A stretch of 63,724 nt of DNA from contig JBMZAX010000013.1 of NCBI GenBank assembly GCA_049611805.1, positions 1 to 63,724 on the forward strand, in the 5' to 3' direction. The notes beneath the pieces are model-generated. The model did no database searches, had not been told where the DNA came from, and worked only from the letters and a program-made list of their open reading frames with translations. Made by a program: the position numbers and the translations under genes. The stretch comes from UBA7378 sp049611805 (GTDB lineage Bacteria > Pseudomonadota > Alphaproteobacteria > RS24). Positions 54,396-62,994 of the stretch are shown piece by piece (positions within the stretch are counted from its first letter, which is position 1; every line of letters begins with the position of its first letter).

Positions 54396-54719
54396 TTAGT
54401 CTTTTTTGCGATACATGGCCAGCATGCGCTGGGTGACGAGAAAGCCGCCAAAAATATTGATCGACGCCAGAACAATTGCGCCGAAACCGAGCCAGCGTGT
54501 CACGTCCGATCCTTTGTCCGCATCGCCCAGATCAACCGACGACACACCCAGATCGGCGCCAATGGCAAGAATGGCACCGACAATGATGACGGATGAAATG
54601 GCGTTGGTTACCGACATGAGCGGCGTATGCAGGGCCGGCGTCACCGACCATACGACATAGTAGCCGACGAAAACCGCCAGAACAAAAATGCTCAGCAGAT
54701 AAATACTTTCACTTACCAT
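54396..54719 (-). CDS. pntAB: NAD(P) transhydrogenase subunit alpha part 2, membrane
   Basis: 107 residues with three hydrophobic segments (about 5-25, 35-55, 75-95); VTPALHTPLMSVTNAISSVI is the family motif. It corresponds to the membrane part of E. coli PntA, split off as in Rhodospirillum rubrum. It starts 2 bp after pntAA. Confidence 0.94.
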   Translation of the reverse strand: MVSESIYLLSIFVLAVFVGYYVVWSVTPALHTPLMSVTNAISSVIIVGAILAIGADLGVSSVDLGDADKGSDVTRWLGFGAIVLASINIFGGFLVTQRMLAMYRKKD

Positions 54720-54721
54720 TA

Positions 54722-55990
54722 TTATGCTCCCTTGGCGGCGCGCTTGCGCGGTGCCGGTTTTTTCGCCGCGGTCTTGGCCGCGGTTTTGCGTTTCGTGGTG
54801 GCGGATTTGGTTGCTGTTTTGGCCGCCGACTTCTTCGCAGAAGCGGCTTTGGCAGGCGGTGCCAGAGCTTCATGCACAATTTCGCCACCGCGCGTCAGGC
54901 CGATGCCAAGAACAATTTCGTCTTCCCAGTCAATCGCCAATTGCTTTTTGTCTTTGTCGAAAAACGCATCAATGAAGTTCAAAATATTGCGCGCATATAA
55001 TTCACTGGCATTGCCGGCAAGACGCCCCGGCACATTCTGGTGCCCGATAAGCGCCACACCTTTATGTTGGACAATTTTGCCCGGCTTGGACAATTTGCAA
55101 TTGCCGCCCTGCTCGACGGCCAGATCGACAATAACCGAGCCGGGCTTCATGGAATCGACCATTTTGCGCGTCACCAACTCCGGCGCGGGACGCCCCGGAA
55201 TCAGCGCCGTGCAGATAACGATATCCTGCTTGGCAATATGCTCGGCGACCAGTTCGGCCTGCCGCTTTTGATAATCCGCGCTCATTTCCTTGGCATAACC
55301 GCCTGCGGTCTCGCCGCTGTCGCCTTCATCGGGCTCGACCATGACAAATGTGCCGCCCAGACTTTCCACCTGTTCTGCGGCGGCCGCGCGCACATCCGTC
55401 GCGCTGACAATGGCACCCAGCCTTTTAGCTGTCGCGATTGCCTGCAGGCCCGCAACACCGGCCCCCATAACGAAAACACGCGCCGCAGGCACCGTGCCCG
55501 CCGCCGTCATCATCATGGGCAGGGCGCGATTATATTCCGCCGTCGCGTCCAGCACCGCCTTATAGCCTGCCAGATTGGACTGCGAAGACAAAACATCCAT
55601 TGATTGCGCCCGCGTGATGCGCGGCATCAGCTCCATAGACATGGCCTGCACTTTTTGCGCCGCCATGGCTTTCACGCCCGCCGCATTCTGATACGGGTTC
55701 AACTGCCCGATCACCAGCGCATTCGGCTTCATGGATTTGATTTTCGCCGCCGACGGCGCGCGCACGCTTACCACCACATCGGCTTTTTTGAGGCTGGCGA
55801 CAATCGCCTTGGTTACAGAGGCGCCCGCCTGTTTGAAATCATTGTCGTCAAAACCGGATTTGACACCGGCACCGGCTTCAACCGTGACGGAGACACCCAT
55901 TGCCTTGAGTTTCTTGACCGTCTCCGGAGACGCCGCAACGCGCGTCTCGCTGGCCTGTTCTTCTTTAAGAACGGTGAGCTGAACTGTCAT
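54722..55990 (-). CDS. pntAA: NAD(P) transhydrogenase subunit alpha part 1, NAD-binding, with Lys/Ala tail
   Basis: 422 residues from the second of two tandem ATGs (the first is at 55993; GGAG spacing favours the second). The soluble domain I shows KEEQASETRVAASPETVKKL, VGQLNPYQNAAGVKAMAAQK, MPRITRAQSMDVLSSQSNLA, and the Rossmann segment ARVFVMGAGVAGLQAIATAK followed by VSATDVRAAAAEQVESLGG. About residues 378-422 form an extra tail of almost only Lys, Ala, Thr, Ser, Pro and Arg, histone H1-like, absent from R. rubrum PntAA as I recall it. The tail may contact membrane or nucleic acid; this is inference. Confidence 0.95.
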   Translation of the reverse strand: MTVQLTVLKEEQASETRVAASPETVKKLKAMGVSVTVEAGAGVKSGFDDNDFKQAGASVTKAIVASLKKADVVVSVRAPSAAKIKSMKPNALVIGQLNPYQNAAGVKAMAAQKVQAMSMELMPRITRAQSMDVLSSQSNLAGYKAVLDATAEYNRALPMMMTAAGTVPAARVFVMGAGVAGLQAIATAKRLGAIVSATDVRAAAAEQVESLGGTFVMVEPDEGDSGETAGGYAKEMSADYQKRQAELVAEHIAKQDIVICTALIPGRPAPELVTRKMVDSMKPGSVIVDLAVEQGGNCKLSKPGKIVQHKGVALIGHQNVPGRLAGNASELYARNILNFIDAFFDKDKKQLAIDWEDEIVLGIGLTRGGEIVHEALAPPAKAASAKKSAAKTATKSATTKRKTAAKTAAKKPAPRKRAAKGA

Positions 55991-56032
55991 CATTTTCTCC
56001 GTAAAATTGCCTTGCGCGAAAAAGCAAAGAAC

Positions 56033-56185
56033 CTAGTCGTAGACGAATACGAGCAGGAACAGCAAAATGGCGATGACCGCGACACTGCCCCATTTCGAAT
56101 AATTGAGGAAGGCGTCATAGGTAGCCTCGTGCTCGTTCCGATCCATTTCGTCGCCCCAATTAGGACTGTCATTTTGGTCGTTCAT
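56033..56185 (-). CDS. aa3-type cytochrome c oxidase subunit IV
   Basis: 50 residues: polar, acidic N-terminus (DSPNWGDEMDRNEHEATYDA) and one C-terminal transmembrane helix (about 32-49). This is the pattern of the small bacterial aa3-oxidase subunit IV, typically encoded upstream of the transhydrogenase genes in alphaproteobacteria as here. The ATG at 56185 fits the family start; an upstream extension does not. Confidence 0.88.
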   Translation of the reverse strand: MNDQNDSPNWGDEMDRNEHEATYDAFLNYSKWGSVAVIAILLFLLVFVYD

Positions 56186-56286
56186 GGCGCTAATCCTTAA
56201 GGCTGAAATTCTGACGGGGACTATAGCAGATGCGCGGTGGCGGGCAAGAGTGGATAAGGCCAATGACCGAATTTGGTGAAGTTGCG

Positions 56287-57075
56287 TTACACATCACACC
56301 ATGATCCGTAATCCCGCCGCACGGTCATATCGCAATCCCCCGCCGCCTGCTGCAAAAGCGCCACAAGGCGCGTGCCCCACAGCTCTACGCCTTGGGCTTG
56401 CGCAATTTCGTCCTGCCGCAATTCGATCAGTGCATGGGCCAGCCCGTTATGTGTTGCATGGCGATACAGGCAGTCATTTTTCAACCGCCCCGAATAGGGC
56501 ACATTATCGCCGAAATTCAGCCCCTCATATTGGCCCATATGCGCGATTGCCAGATTGCGCAGGCGGTCGTCCCTGTCCCATAAAACCGCCGCCTGCCAGG
56601 GGCGCGGCCGGTCTTTCCAGACCGGCGTGAAACTGTGAACCGATAAAATAATGGGTGCGATGCCTTGCGCCGCCGCGCGCGCAAGGGCGGCAGAAATCGC
56701 GTCATGATACGGGGTGTAATAAGTGTCGACACGTGATTGCCAGAGTTGCAAATCATTGAAGCGGTCAACGCCGCGATTGGCGGGAATGATAATGCCGTCG
56801 GAAAATTTCATAATCAGCGTCGGGTCATCTAGCCCGCGATTGGGGTCGATCAGCAGGCGCGAAAAACCGGCTTCCACCAGCGGGCAGTTCAGGGCGTCGG
56901 AAACAAACCGCGCCACCTCCACCGCGCCCGGATCATAGGCGATGTGGCGCGTCAAATGTTCGGGCGGCAAACCCAGATTGTCCAGTTCGGGCGGCACATA
57001 ATTGCTGGCATGGTCGCACAGGATCAAAAAACGACCGTCGCCGTCATCATGGCGCATTGAAAAGGCGCCCGCCAT
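56287..57075 (-). CDS. N-formylglutamate amidohydrolase family protein
   Basis: 262 residues. Family features: LILCDHASNYVPPELDNLGL, HIAYDPGAVEVARFVSDALN, SRLLIDPNRGLDDPTLI, YYTPYHDAI and ILSVHSFTPVWKDRPRPW. It hydrolyses N-formylglutamate in histidine degradation or related N-acyl amino acids; no hut genes are nearby, so the natural substrate is open. Its ATG overlaps the stop of the upstream hydrolase gene by one base (TGATG-type). Confidence 0.9.
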   Translation of the reverse strand: MAGAFSMRHDDGDGRFLILCDHASNYVPPELDNLGLPPEHLTRHIAYDPGAVEVARFVSDALNCPLVEAGFSRLLIDPNRGLDDPTLIMKFSDGIIIPANRGVDRFNDLQLWQSRVDTYYTPYHDAISAALARAAAQGIAPIILSVHSFTPVWKDRPRPWQAAVLWDRDDRLRNLAIAHMGQYEGLNFGDNVPYSGRLKNDCLYRHATHNGLAHALIELRQDEIAQAQGVELWGTRLVALLQQAAGDCDMTVRRDYGSWCDV

Positions 57076-58076
57076 CAGCTTGCCAAGCCATAGGCGTCGA
57101 CGAAACGGCCTTTTTGCACAGGCTCGCCATCGGCCAGACGCGCGACAATGGCGGCGATTTCATCGGCGCGCGTATGTTGCACCATATGGCCGGCACCGGG
57201 CCAGATAACCAGCGCCGTATTTCGATTTTCTCCGTGTAGGCGTTCGGAGTGTATTTGCGCGGAAACCGTCCGGTCGCTGTCGCCGCTCAACATAAGAAGC
57301 GGCGCGTCCAAATCCTGATAATCGCGCCGCATATCGGCCAGATGGCCGCTCAACGCCAATGAATAAACCGAATTTGCGACAAACGGACGGGGTCGCAAAA
57401 TAATGGCAAGCCCGGTGCGCCGAACATAATCGTCAAATGGGGCTTCGGGCGCAAAATTGCCCTGCACGCCTTGGTCGAGCTGGCCCATTCCATATTTTGT
57501 CAAAACCGTATGGGCGAAAATTTGGCCGATGACAGGCGTCGTCACCAAACGCTCATACCAACTGCCCCGCCCGCGCCACGGATAAAGCGGTGCGGCAAGC
57601 GCCAAGGCCGCGGTAAGCGCGTCCGCATATTGCATGGCATAAGCCGTTGCCACCGCACCGCCCCAGCTATGGCCGATGACAATCGGCTTTTTGAGCCCAA
57701 GCGCGTCGGCCGCCGCATAAATCGCAGCCGCCTGACGGCGCGGGTCGGACATGTCGTGATTTGAGATGCGGTTGCGGCTATTGGCAATGCCGGGCCGGTC
57801 GAAAGACAAGACGTGAAACTGCGTCGCCAGCTTGTTGCCCAGCGTTGCCATCATGTCAAAGGATGAGCCGCTCGACCCGTGCAGGAGAATTATGCTTGGC
57901 CGGTCGTCGGACTTTTTGTCCGCGCCCGCCTCCAAATAATGCAAATGCGCTGTCGGAACGGAAATATAAGCGCCGGTTTCGGGTAATTCGCCATTAATGC
58001 GCTGGCGCAAGCGGGCATCATGGGCCCACAGCACCAGAAAAACGCCCAGCAACAATGTCGGGATGGCATAAATCAT
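57075..58076 (-). CDS. Alpha/beta hydrolase, membrane-anchored
   Basis: 333 residues. An N-terminal hydrophobic anchor (about 3-19) is followed by an alpha/beta hydrolase domain: oxyanion region ILLHGSSGSSFDM, nucleophile VIGHSWGGAVATAYA, acid in LMLSGDSDRTVS and His in WPGAGHMVQH. Related to haloperoxidase/epoxide-hydrolase type enzymes; substrate unknown. Coupled to the N-formylglutamate amidohydrolase gene downstream. Confidence 0.9.
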   Translation of the reverse strand: MIYAIPTLLLGVFLVLWAHDARLRQRINGELPETGAYISVPTAHLHYLEAGADKKSDDRPSIILLHGSSGSSFDMMATLGNKLATQFHVLSFDRPGIANSRNRISNHDMSDPRRQAAAIYAAADALGLKKPIVIGHSWGGAVATAYAMQYADALTAALALAAPLYPWRGRGSWYERLVTTPVIGQIFAHTVLTKYGMGQLDQGVQGNFAPEAPFDDYVRRTGLAIILRPRPFVANSVYSLALSGHLADMRRDYQDLDAPLLMLSGDSDRTVSAQIHSERLHGENRNTALVIWPGAGHMVQHTRADEIAAIVARLADGEPVQKGRFVDAYGLAS

Positions 58077-58129
58077 GAAAGTTAAACCGCCCGCAACCGC
58101 GACACACCGGTCGCGGCCAAGAAACCAGA

Positions 58130-58255
58130 TTAACCCTGACGCGCCTTGAAGCGCTTATTGACTTTGTTGATGATGTAAAGACGCCCACGCCGACGCACCA
58201 GCTGGTTTTTCTGGTGGCGGTCGCGCAAAGACTTAAGCGAATTGCGAACTTTCAT
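58130..58255 (-). CDS. rpmJ: 50S ribosomal protein L36
   Basis: 41 residues: MKVRNSLKSLRDRHQKNQLV followed by RRRGRLYIINKVNKRFKARQ and a final Gly. This is the zinc-free form common in alphaproteobacteria; the CxxC/CxxxxH ligands of the other L36 type are absent. The gene is short enough to be missed by length filters. It is 53 bp upstream of the anchored hydrolase gene on the same strand. Confidence 0.95.
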   Translation of the reverse strand: MKVRNSLKSLRDRHQKNQLVRRRGRLYIINKVNKRFKARQG

Positions 58256-58416
58256 TTTCAGCTCCATAAGAACCCCGAAGTCCCATGGACGCCGGTCTGT
58301 CTTGAAGCGCGGAAACTACGCGAGGCACACCGGCATGTCAAGGCGTGCGCGGGCAATTACGGGCTTGGCAAATATGCGAATTTATGTAGGCTTGCCGCCA
58401 AATCCGGAGTTCTCCC

Positions 58417-59373
58417 ATGAATGCACATAATGGCGGTCAGCAGGCGCGGCTGGCACAAGAAGAAATTTTAGATTTTCAGCCGCAATGGTTCAAAGATGCG
58501 CTGGCTAGACAGCCCGTTTCGCGGCGCGTGCCCTTCCGCAATTCCGAGCTGCATTTTCTGGATTGGGGAAGCCCCGATGCCGCCGCACCACCCGTTGTTC
58601 TGGTGCATGGCGACAGTGCCCATGCGCATTGGTTCGATTTCATCGCGCCTTTGCTCGCCGACCGCCACCACGTCATCGCCCTTGATTTGCCGGGCATGGG
58701 CGACAGCGGCTGGCTCGACAGCTATTCGCGCGACATCATGGCCGATGCCGTGATGGAGATGATCCGCGCGGCCGGTTTTACGCGCAAGCCGGGGCTCATC
58801 GCGCACAGCTTTGGCGGCTTTATTTCCATGCTGGCCGCCGCGCGTCATGCCGATGAACTGGCCGGGCTGATGATTTGCGATTTCACCGTGCATCCGCCCG
58901 AAAGCCACACCGAATGGTATGCCGATGTGAAAACGCCGCGCCCGACGCGCATTTACGAAACGCGAGAAGCCGCCATGCACCGCTTCCGACTGATGCCCGA
59001 ACAACCTTGCGCCAATCAGTTTATTCTCGACCACATTGCCGCCCATTCACTGCGCGAAGCGGATGGCGGCGGCTGGACATGGAAATTCGACCCGTCGATT
59101 TATCCGGGCTTTGTGATTGGCACCGACCTGCCGGATATTTTTGCCGGCCTCACCTGCCCGCTGACCGTTATGTTCGGGGCCAACAGCCATGATTTCGAAA
59201 ATATGACGCGGCGCGAAGCCAATGCCTTCATGTGCGGGCTGAACCCGAAGGCGGCGTTTTTTGAAATTCCCGATGCCCGCCACCACATCATGCTCGACCA
59301 GCCCCATGCCTTTGCCGCCGGTGTTGCGGCGCAGATTACAAACTGGCAGGGACAGGGCTTTTTCGAAAATTAA
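58417..59373 (+). CDS. Alpha/beta hydrolase
   Basis: 318 residues. Oxyanion region VVLVHGDSAHAHWFDFIAPL, DLPGMGDSGW, nucleophile region LIAHSFGGFISMLAAARHAD (GxSxG as HSFGG), acid in VMFGANSHDFENM region and the C-terminal His in PDARHHIMLDQPHAF. No signal peptide. GGAG precedes the ATG. Substrate unknown. The stop lies in a 15-bp tandem repeat. About 160 bp upstream of it contain no recognised feature. Confidence 0.9.
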   Translation: MNAHNGGQQARLAQEEILDFQPQWFKDALARQPVSRRVPFRNSELHFLDWGSPDAAAPPVVLVHGDSAHAHWFDFIAPLLADRHHVIALDLPGMGDSGWLDSYSRDIMADAVMEMIRAAGFTRKPGLIAHSFGGFISMLAAARHADELAGLMICDFTVHPPESHTEWYADVKTPRPTRIYETREAAMHRFRLMPEQPCANQFILDHIAAHSLREADGGGWTWKFDPSIYPGFVIGTDLPDIFAGLTCPLTVMFGANSHDFENMTRREANAFMCGLNPKAAFFEIPDARHHIMLDQPHAFAAGVAAQITNWQGQGFFEN

Positions 59374-59413
59374 CGGCGCGCAGATTAATGGCGCGCGGAT
59401 TAATGCCGCGCGG
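59369..59413. repeat. Three 15-bp tandem repeats carrying stop codons of convergent genes
   Basis: Three adjacent units ATTAAYGSCGCGCRG at 59369-59383, 59384-59398 and 59399-59413. The first unit supplies TAA to the plus-strand hydrolase; the third supplies TAA to the minus-strand MFS gene. The whole gap between the two genes consists of the repeat. Confidence 0.9.
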
Positions 59414-60674
59414 GCCGCGACAGGGTTTCTTCCTCATGCTCTTCAACATCCAGCGGGGCTTCCAGCACGGCCAGACTGCGCGCGCGTGTCATGAAAAGCA
59501 TGAGTATTGATGAAACAAACGCGATCCAGAACGGGCCGGTCGGCAAAATCAGATAAACCGGCATGGCAACAAACGGCACGAAAATAATGCCCACGGCGGC
59601 GGTCGAACTGTTCAGCCCGGCAATCGCGCCTTGTTCGTGCGGCGACACGGCAAGCGACCCGCCCGCGGCAACGGCAGGGCGCATCAGCCCCATGCCAAGC
59701 CCCTGAATGGTCAGAGCCGTAATGAAAACGCCTGCACTCATCGGCACCAGCAACAGCCCGACCCCGAAAATATTGGTGATGATGCCGCCGGTCAGCAGCG
59801 TTTTGACCGAAAAATTCATGCGCGGAATAATGACAAGCTGGGCAAACAAGGTCGCCATCGCCATGCTCATCATGCCGACACCGACAATCTGGGCGGTTTG
59901 CGCGCCGTCGAGCTGCATCGTGTCCATCACAAAAAACGCCGCAACCTGCATCACCGCGGCTTGCGTCAGCGACACCACCACACCCATAAACAAAAACGGG
60001 CGAATGCGCGGGTCGGAAATTTTCAGGCGCGGCATGTCGCTCTGGCGGGTCATGGGCCGGCGGCGTTCGGGCAGGAAAAGCGCAATGGCCAAGGCGCCGC
60101 CCAGCGCGAAAACCGCCAGCGCAAAAAACGGCGCCAATAAGTGAAACGCAGCCATGGCCGCGGCAAAACCGGGCCCGATAATCGTGCCCATACCGAATGC
60201 CGCGCCAATGGCGGCCACGCCGGACGTGCGCTCGGAACGTGTTGTGCGGTCGGCAATATAGGCTTGCGCCGCCGATGGCGTGCCCGAACCGAAAAAGCCG
60301 AAAACCGCGCGCACCATAATCATCGCCACATAAAGCATCATAAGCGGCCAGACACCCGTTTGGCCGACAGCCAGCAACAGGCCGAAGCCGCCGGTCGAAA
60401 TGCCAAACCCCACAAGGCCCAGAAGAATGACGGGTTTGCGTCCCCAAATATCACTGCGGCGGCCCCAAAATGGCGACATCACCACCCACAAAACGGCAGA
60501 CAGGGTGAAAATCGCGCTGACTTGCACCTCGCTCAGGCCAAGGTCGCGGGCAATCGGCGGTAACAGGGCGAAAAACAGCGACTGGCCCATACCCAGTGAC
60601 AAAAGGCACACAAACAGCAGCGACAGCCCGCGGGTCCGCTCGGTTTTTGTTGTTTCTTTGGTCGGCTGTTCCAC
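59400..60674 (-). CDS. MFS transporter, TetA/multidrug-like
   Basis: 424-residue, twelve-helix transporter. Motif A is SPFWGRRSDIWGRKPVILLG after helix 2; motif C-like GAAFGMGTIIGPGFAAAMAA in helix 5 marks drug:H+ antiporters of the DHA1 family. It starts with GTG after AGGAAAC. A His-containing polar tail (LDVEEHEEETLSRPARH) ends the protein inside the tandem repeat. Substrate unknown. Confidence 0.9.
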   Translation of the reverse strand: MEQPTKETTKTERTRGLSLLFVCLLSLGMGQSLFFALLPPIARDLGLSEVQVSAIFTLSAVLWVVMSPFWGRRSDIWGRKPVILLGLVGFGISTGGFGLLLAVGQTGVWPLMMLYVAMIMVRAVFGFFGSGTPSAAQAYIADRTTRSERTSGVAAIGAAFGMGTIIGPGFAAAMAAFHLLAPFFALAVFALGGALAIALFLPERRRPMTRQSDMPRLKISDPRIRPFLFMGVVVSLTQAAVMQVAAFFVMDTMQLDGAQTAQIVGVGMMSMAMATLFAQLVIIPRMNFSVKTLLTGGIITNIFGVGLLLVPMSAGVFITALTIQGLGMGLMRPAVAAGGSLAVSPHEQGAIAGLNSSTAAVGIIFVPFVAMPVYLILPTGPFWIAFVSSILMLFMTRARSLAVLEAPLDVEEHEEETLSRPARH

Positions 60675-60744
60675 GGGCGTTTCCTGTTTTTGCTATTTGC
60701 CCGCCCTATAAACATGCTTTTGGGGCGCGGTGTCAAACGCCGAA

Positions 60745-61785
60745 CTAGAACCACATATTGCCGTCGCGCGCGCGCGCCAGATCTTGCTCCGCCATCATTT
60801 CAACCAGCGCATCAAAGCTGACACTTGGTTGCCAGCCCAGCGCGGCACGGGCTTTGCGCGCATCGCCGATCATCGGGTCGGGCTCGCTTGGCCGGTAAAA
60901 ATCTGCGCTCACCCCGACAATCTGGCGTCCGGTTTTGGCGTCGAAACCTTTTGCCTCCAACCCGCTACCTTCCCAGTCAAGGTCAAACCCCATCACGGCG
61001 GCCGCGCGATTGACAAACTCGCGCACGCTGTGGGTTTGCCCCGTGGCAATCACAAAATCGTCCGCCACATCTTGTTGTAACATCAACCACATCGCCTCGA
61101 CATAATCGCCGGCAAAACCCCAGTCGCGGGCATTGTCGACATTGCCCAGCTGTAACATCTCCTGACTGCCACAGGCAATCTGCGCCAGCGTGGTGGTAAT
61201 TTTGCGGGTCACGAAATCCATGCCGCGCAAAGGGCTTTCATGGCTGAACAAAATGCCCGATGAGGCATGCATGTCATAGGCCTGACGGTAATTGATCACC
61301 GTCCAATGGGCGTAGAGCTTGGCAACGCCATAGGGCGATTTTGGCCGAAAATCGGTTGTTTCGTTTTGCGTGTCGCCTTGTGCCTGACCGAAAAGCTCGC
61401 TGCTGGAGGCCTGATAGAACCGCGCCGAGGCTTTCATCAGGCGAATGGCTTCCAGAATGCGCAATGTGCCGAGGCCGGAAGTCTCACCGGTATAAAGCGG
61501 CTGCTGGAAACTGGCCTGCGGCGAGCTTTGCCCGCTCAGATTGTAAATCTCATCCGGCTGCACGGTTTCGATCATGCGCACAATATTGGTCAGATCCTGC
61601 ACATCAAGCGTTTGCAATTCGACATCGCGGTCAATATTTAGCGCTGAAAGCCGCGGCAGGTTCAAGGTGGAGGCACGCCGCACCGCGCCGACGACACGAT
61701 AATTTTTCTCGAGCAGCAATTTCGCCAGATACGCCCCGTCTTGTCCGGTTATTCCGCTTATCAGCGCTGTCTTTTTTGCGGACAT
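60745..61785 (-). CDS. GDP-mannose 4,6-dehydratase-like SDR, divergent paralogue
   Basis: 346 residues of the extended SDR family. NADP-binding ALISGITGQDGAYLAKLLLE, RRASTLNLPRLSALN in place of the usual RRASSFNTQRI, catalytic FYQASSSELFG and YGVAKLYAHW (Tyr and Lys present), and HESPLRGMDFVTRKIT match Gmd. The catalytic Thr of Gmd (ST-S-E) is Ser here, and the loop that binds the second subunit differs. It may make another GDP-deoxyhexose intermediate or be a less active duplicate. Divergent from the canonical gmd gene, 135 bp apart. Confidence 0.85.
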   Translation of the reverse strand: MSAKKTALISGITGQDGAYLAKLLLEKNYRVVGAVRRASTLNLPRLSALNIDRDVELQTLDVQDLTNIVRMIETVQPDEIYNLSGQSSPQASFQQPLYTGETSGLGTLRILEAIRLMKASARFYQASSSELFGQAQGDTQNETTDFRPKSPYGVAKLYAHWTVINYRQAYDMHASSGILFSHESPLRGMDFVTRKITTTLAQIACGSQEMLQLGNVDNARDWGFAGDYVEAMWLMLQQDVADDFVIATGQTHSVREFVNRAAAVMGFDLDWEGSGLEAKGFDAKTGRQIVGVSADFYRPSEPDPMIGDARKARAALGWQPSVSFDALVEMMAEQDLARARDGNMWF

Positions 61786-61920
61786 TCAAAACCCCTGTGT
61801 TCACGCGCGAAAACCTAACCCGCATTCGGGTAAGAAACCAGCACTCACGCCTAACATGCTTGGCATAGACAAATCAGCCCAAAGCGTATACCAAAACAGT
61901 GTTTACGAGGAGGTTTAGCT

Positions 61921-62994
61921 GTGGCCACCAAAACAGCTCTGATAACGGGCGTAACCGGACAAGACGGGGCTTATCTCGCGCGACTTCTGCTGAAAAAAGG
62001 TTACACAGTGCACGGCATGAAACGGCGCGCCTCGTCGTTCAACACCCAGCGCATTGACGATATCTACACCGACCCGCATGATGAAAATGTCAATTTCTTC
62101 ATGCATTACGGCGACCTGACCGACAGCAGCAATATCATGCGGCTGGTCCAAACCATTGAGCCGGATGAGATTTACAATCTGGCCGCGCAAAGCCATGTGC
62201 AAGTCAGTTTTGAAACGGCTGAATATACCGCCAATGCCGATGCGTTTGGCACATTGCGTATTCTGGAAGCCATACGGACCTTGGGTCTGGCGGAAAAAAC
62301 CCGCTTCTATCAAGCCTCGACGTCGGAACTTTACGGCAAAGTTCAGGAAGTGCCACAAAGCGAGACCACACCGTTTTATCCGCGCTCGCCTTATGCCGTT
62401 GCCAAGCTTTATGCCTACTGGATCTGTGTCAATTACCGCGAGGCCTACAATATGTTTGCCTCCAATGGCATTTTGTTCAATCACGAAAGCCCGATGCGCG
62501 GTGAAACTTTCGTGACACAAAAAATTGCCATGGCTGTCGCTGCGATTGAGACCGGCAAGCAAAAAACCCTGTATCTGGGCAATCTCGACGCCAAACGCGA
62601 CTGGGGCCATGCGCGCGAATATGTCGAGGGCATGTATCAAATTCTGCAACATGAAAATGGCGATGATTTCGTTCTGGCGACAGGGCGCACCGATACCGTG
62701 CGCCGTTTCGTCGAACTGGCTTTTGCCCAAATTGACCGGGAGATTGTCTGGGAAGGCGAAGGCGTGGACGAAGTGGGCAAAGATACGGCCAATGGCGCAA
62801 TTCTCGTGCGGATCGACCCGCGCTATTTTCGCCCGACAGAAGTTGACCTTTTGATCGGTGATCCGTCCAAGGCCAAAAAATTGCTGGGATGGGAAGCCAA
62901 AATTAGCCTAGAAGAGTTGGTGTATGAAATGGTAACTGTTGCTCTGCACAATGCCCGATTGAATAACACTCCGAAATTGCTGGCAGAATTTTGA
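61921..62994 (+). CDS. gmd: GDP-mannose 4,6-dehydratase
   Basis: 357 residues. Converts GDP-mannose to GDP-4-keto-6-deoxymannose, the precursor of GDP-fucose and GDP-rhamnose. Features: ALITGVTGQDGAYLARLLLK, HGMKRRASSFNTQRIDDIYT, catalytic YQASTSELYGKVQE with Thr-Ser-Glu, SPYAVAKLYAYWICVNYREA, and NHESPMRGETFVTQKIA. GTG start nine bases after GAGGAGG. The next gene, fcl, starts 1 bp after its stop. The last 30 codons are richer in A+T than the rest. Confidence 0.96.
   Translation: MATKTALITGVTGQDGAYLARLLLKKGYTVHGMKRRASSFNTQRIDDIYTDPHDENVNFFMHYGDLTDSSNIMRLVQTIEPDEIYNLAAQSHVQVSFETAEYTANADAFGTLRILEAIRTLGLAEKTRFYQASTSELYGKVQEVPQSETTPFYPRSPYAVAKLYAYWICVNYREAYNMFASNGILFNHESPMRGETFVTQKIAMAVAAIETGKQKTLYLGNLDAKRDWGHAREYVEGMYQILQHENGDDFVLATGRTDTVRRFVELAFAQIDREIVWEGEGVDEVGKDTANGAILVRIDPRYFRPTEVDLLIGDPSKAKKLLGWEAKISLEELVYEMVTVALHNARLNNTPKLLAEF

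Noticed and set aside
61818..61831. Short hairpin ACCCG-CATT-CGGGT between the two gmd-type genes as terminator or operator.
   Set aside because: Five-bp stem, no T-tract, and located in a divergent promoter region; too weak to call.
61915..62730. Open frame of 271 codons on the minus strand opposite gmd.
   Set aside because: Shadow of a well-conserved enzyme; no ribosome binding site and no recognisable domain.
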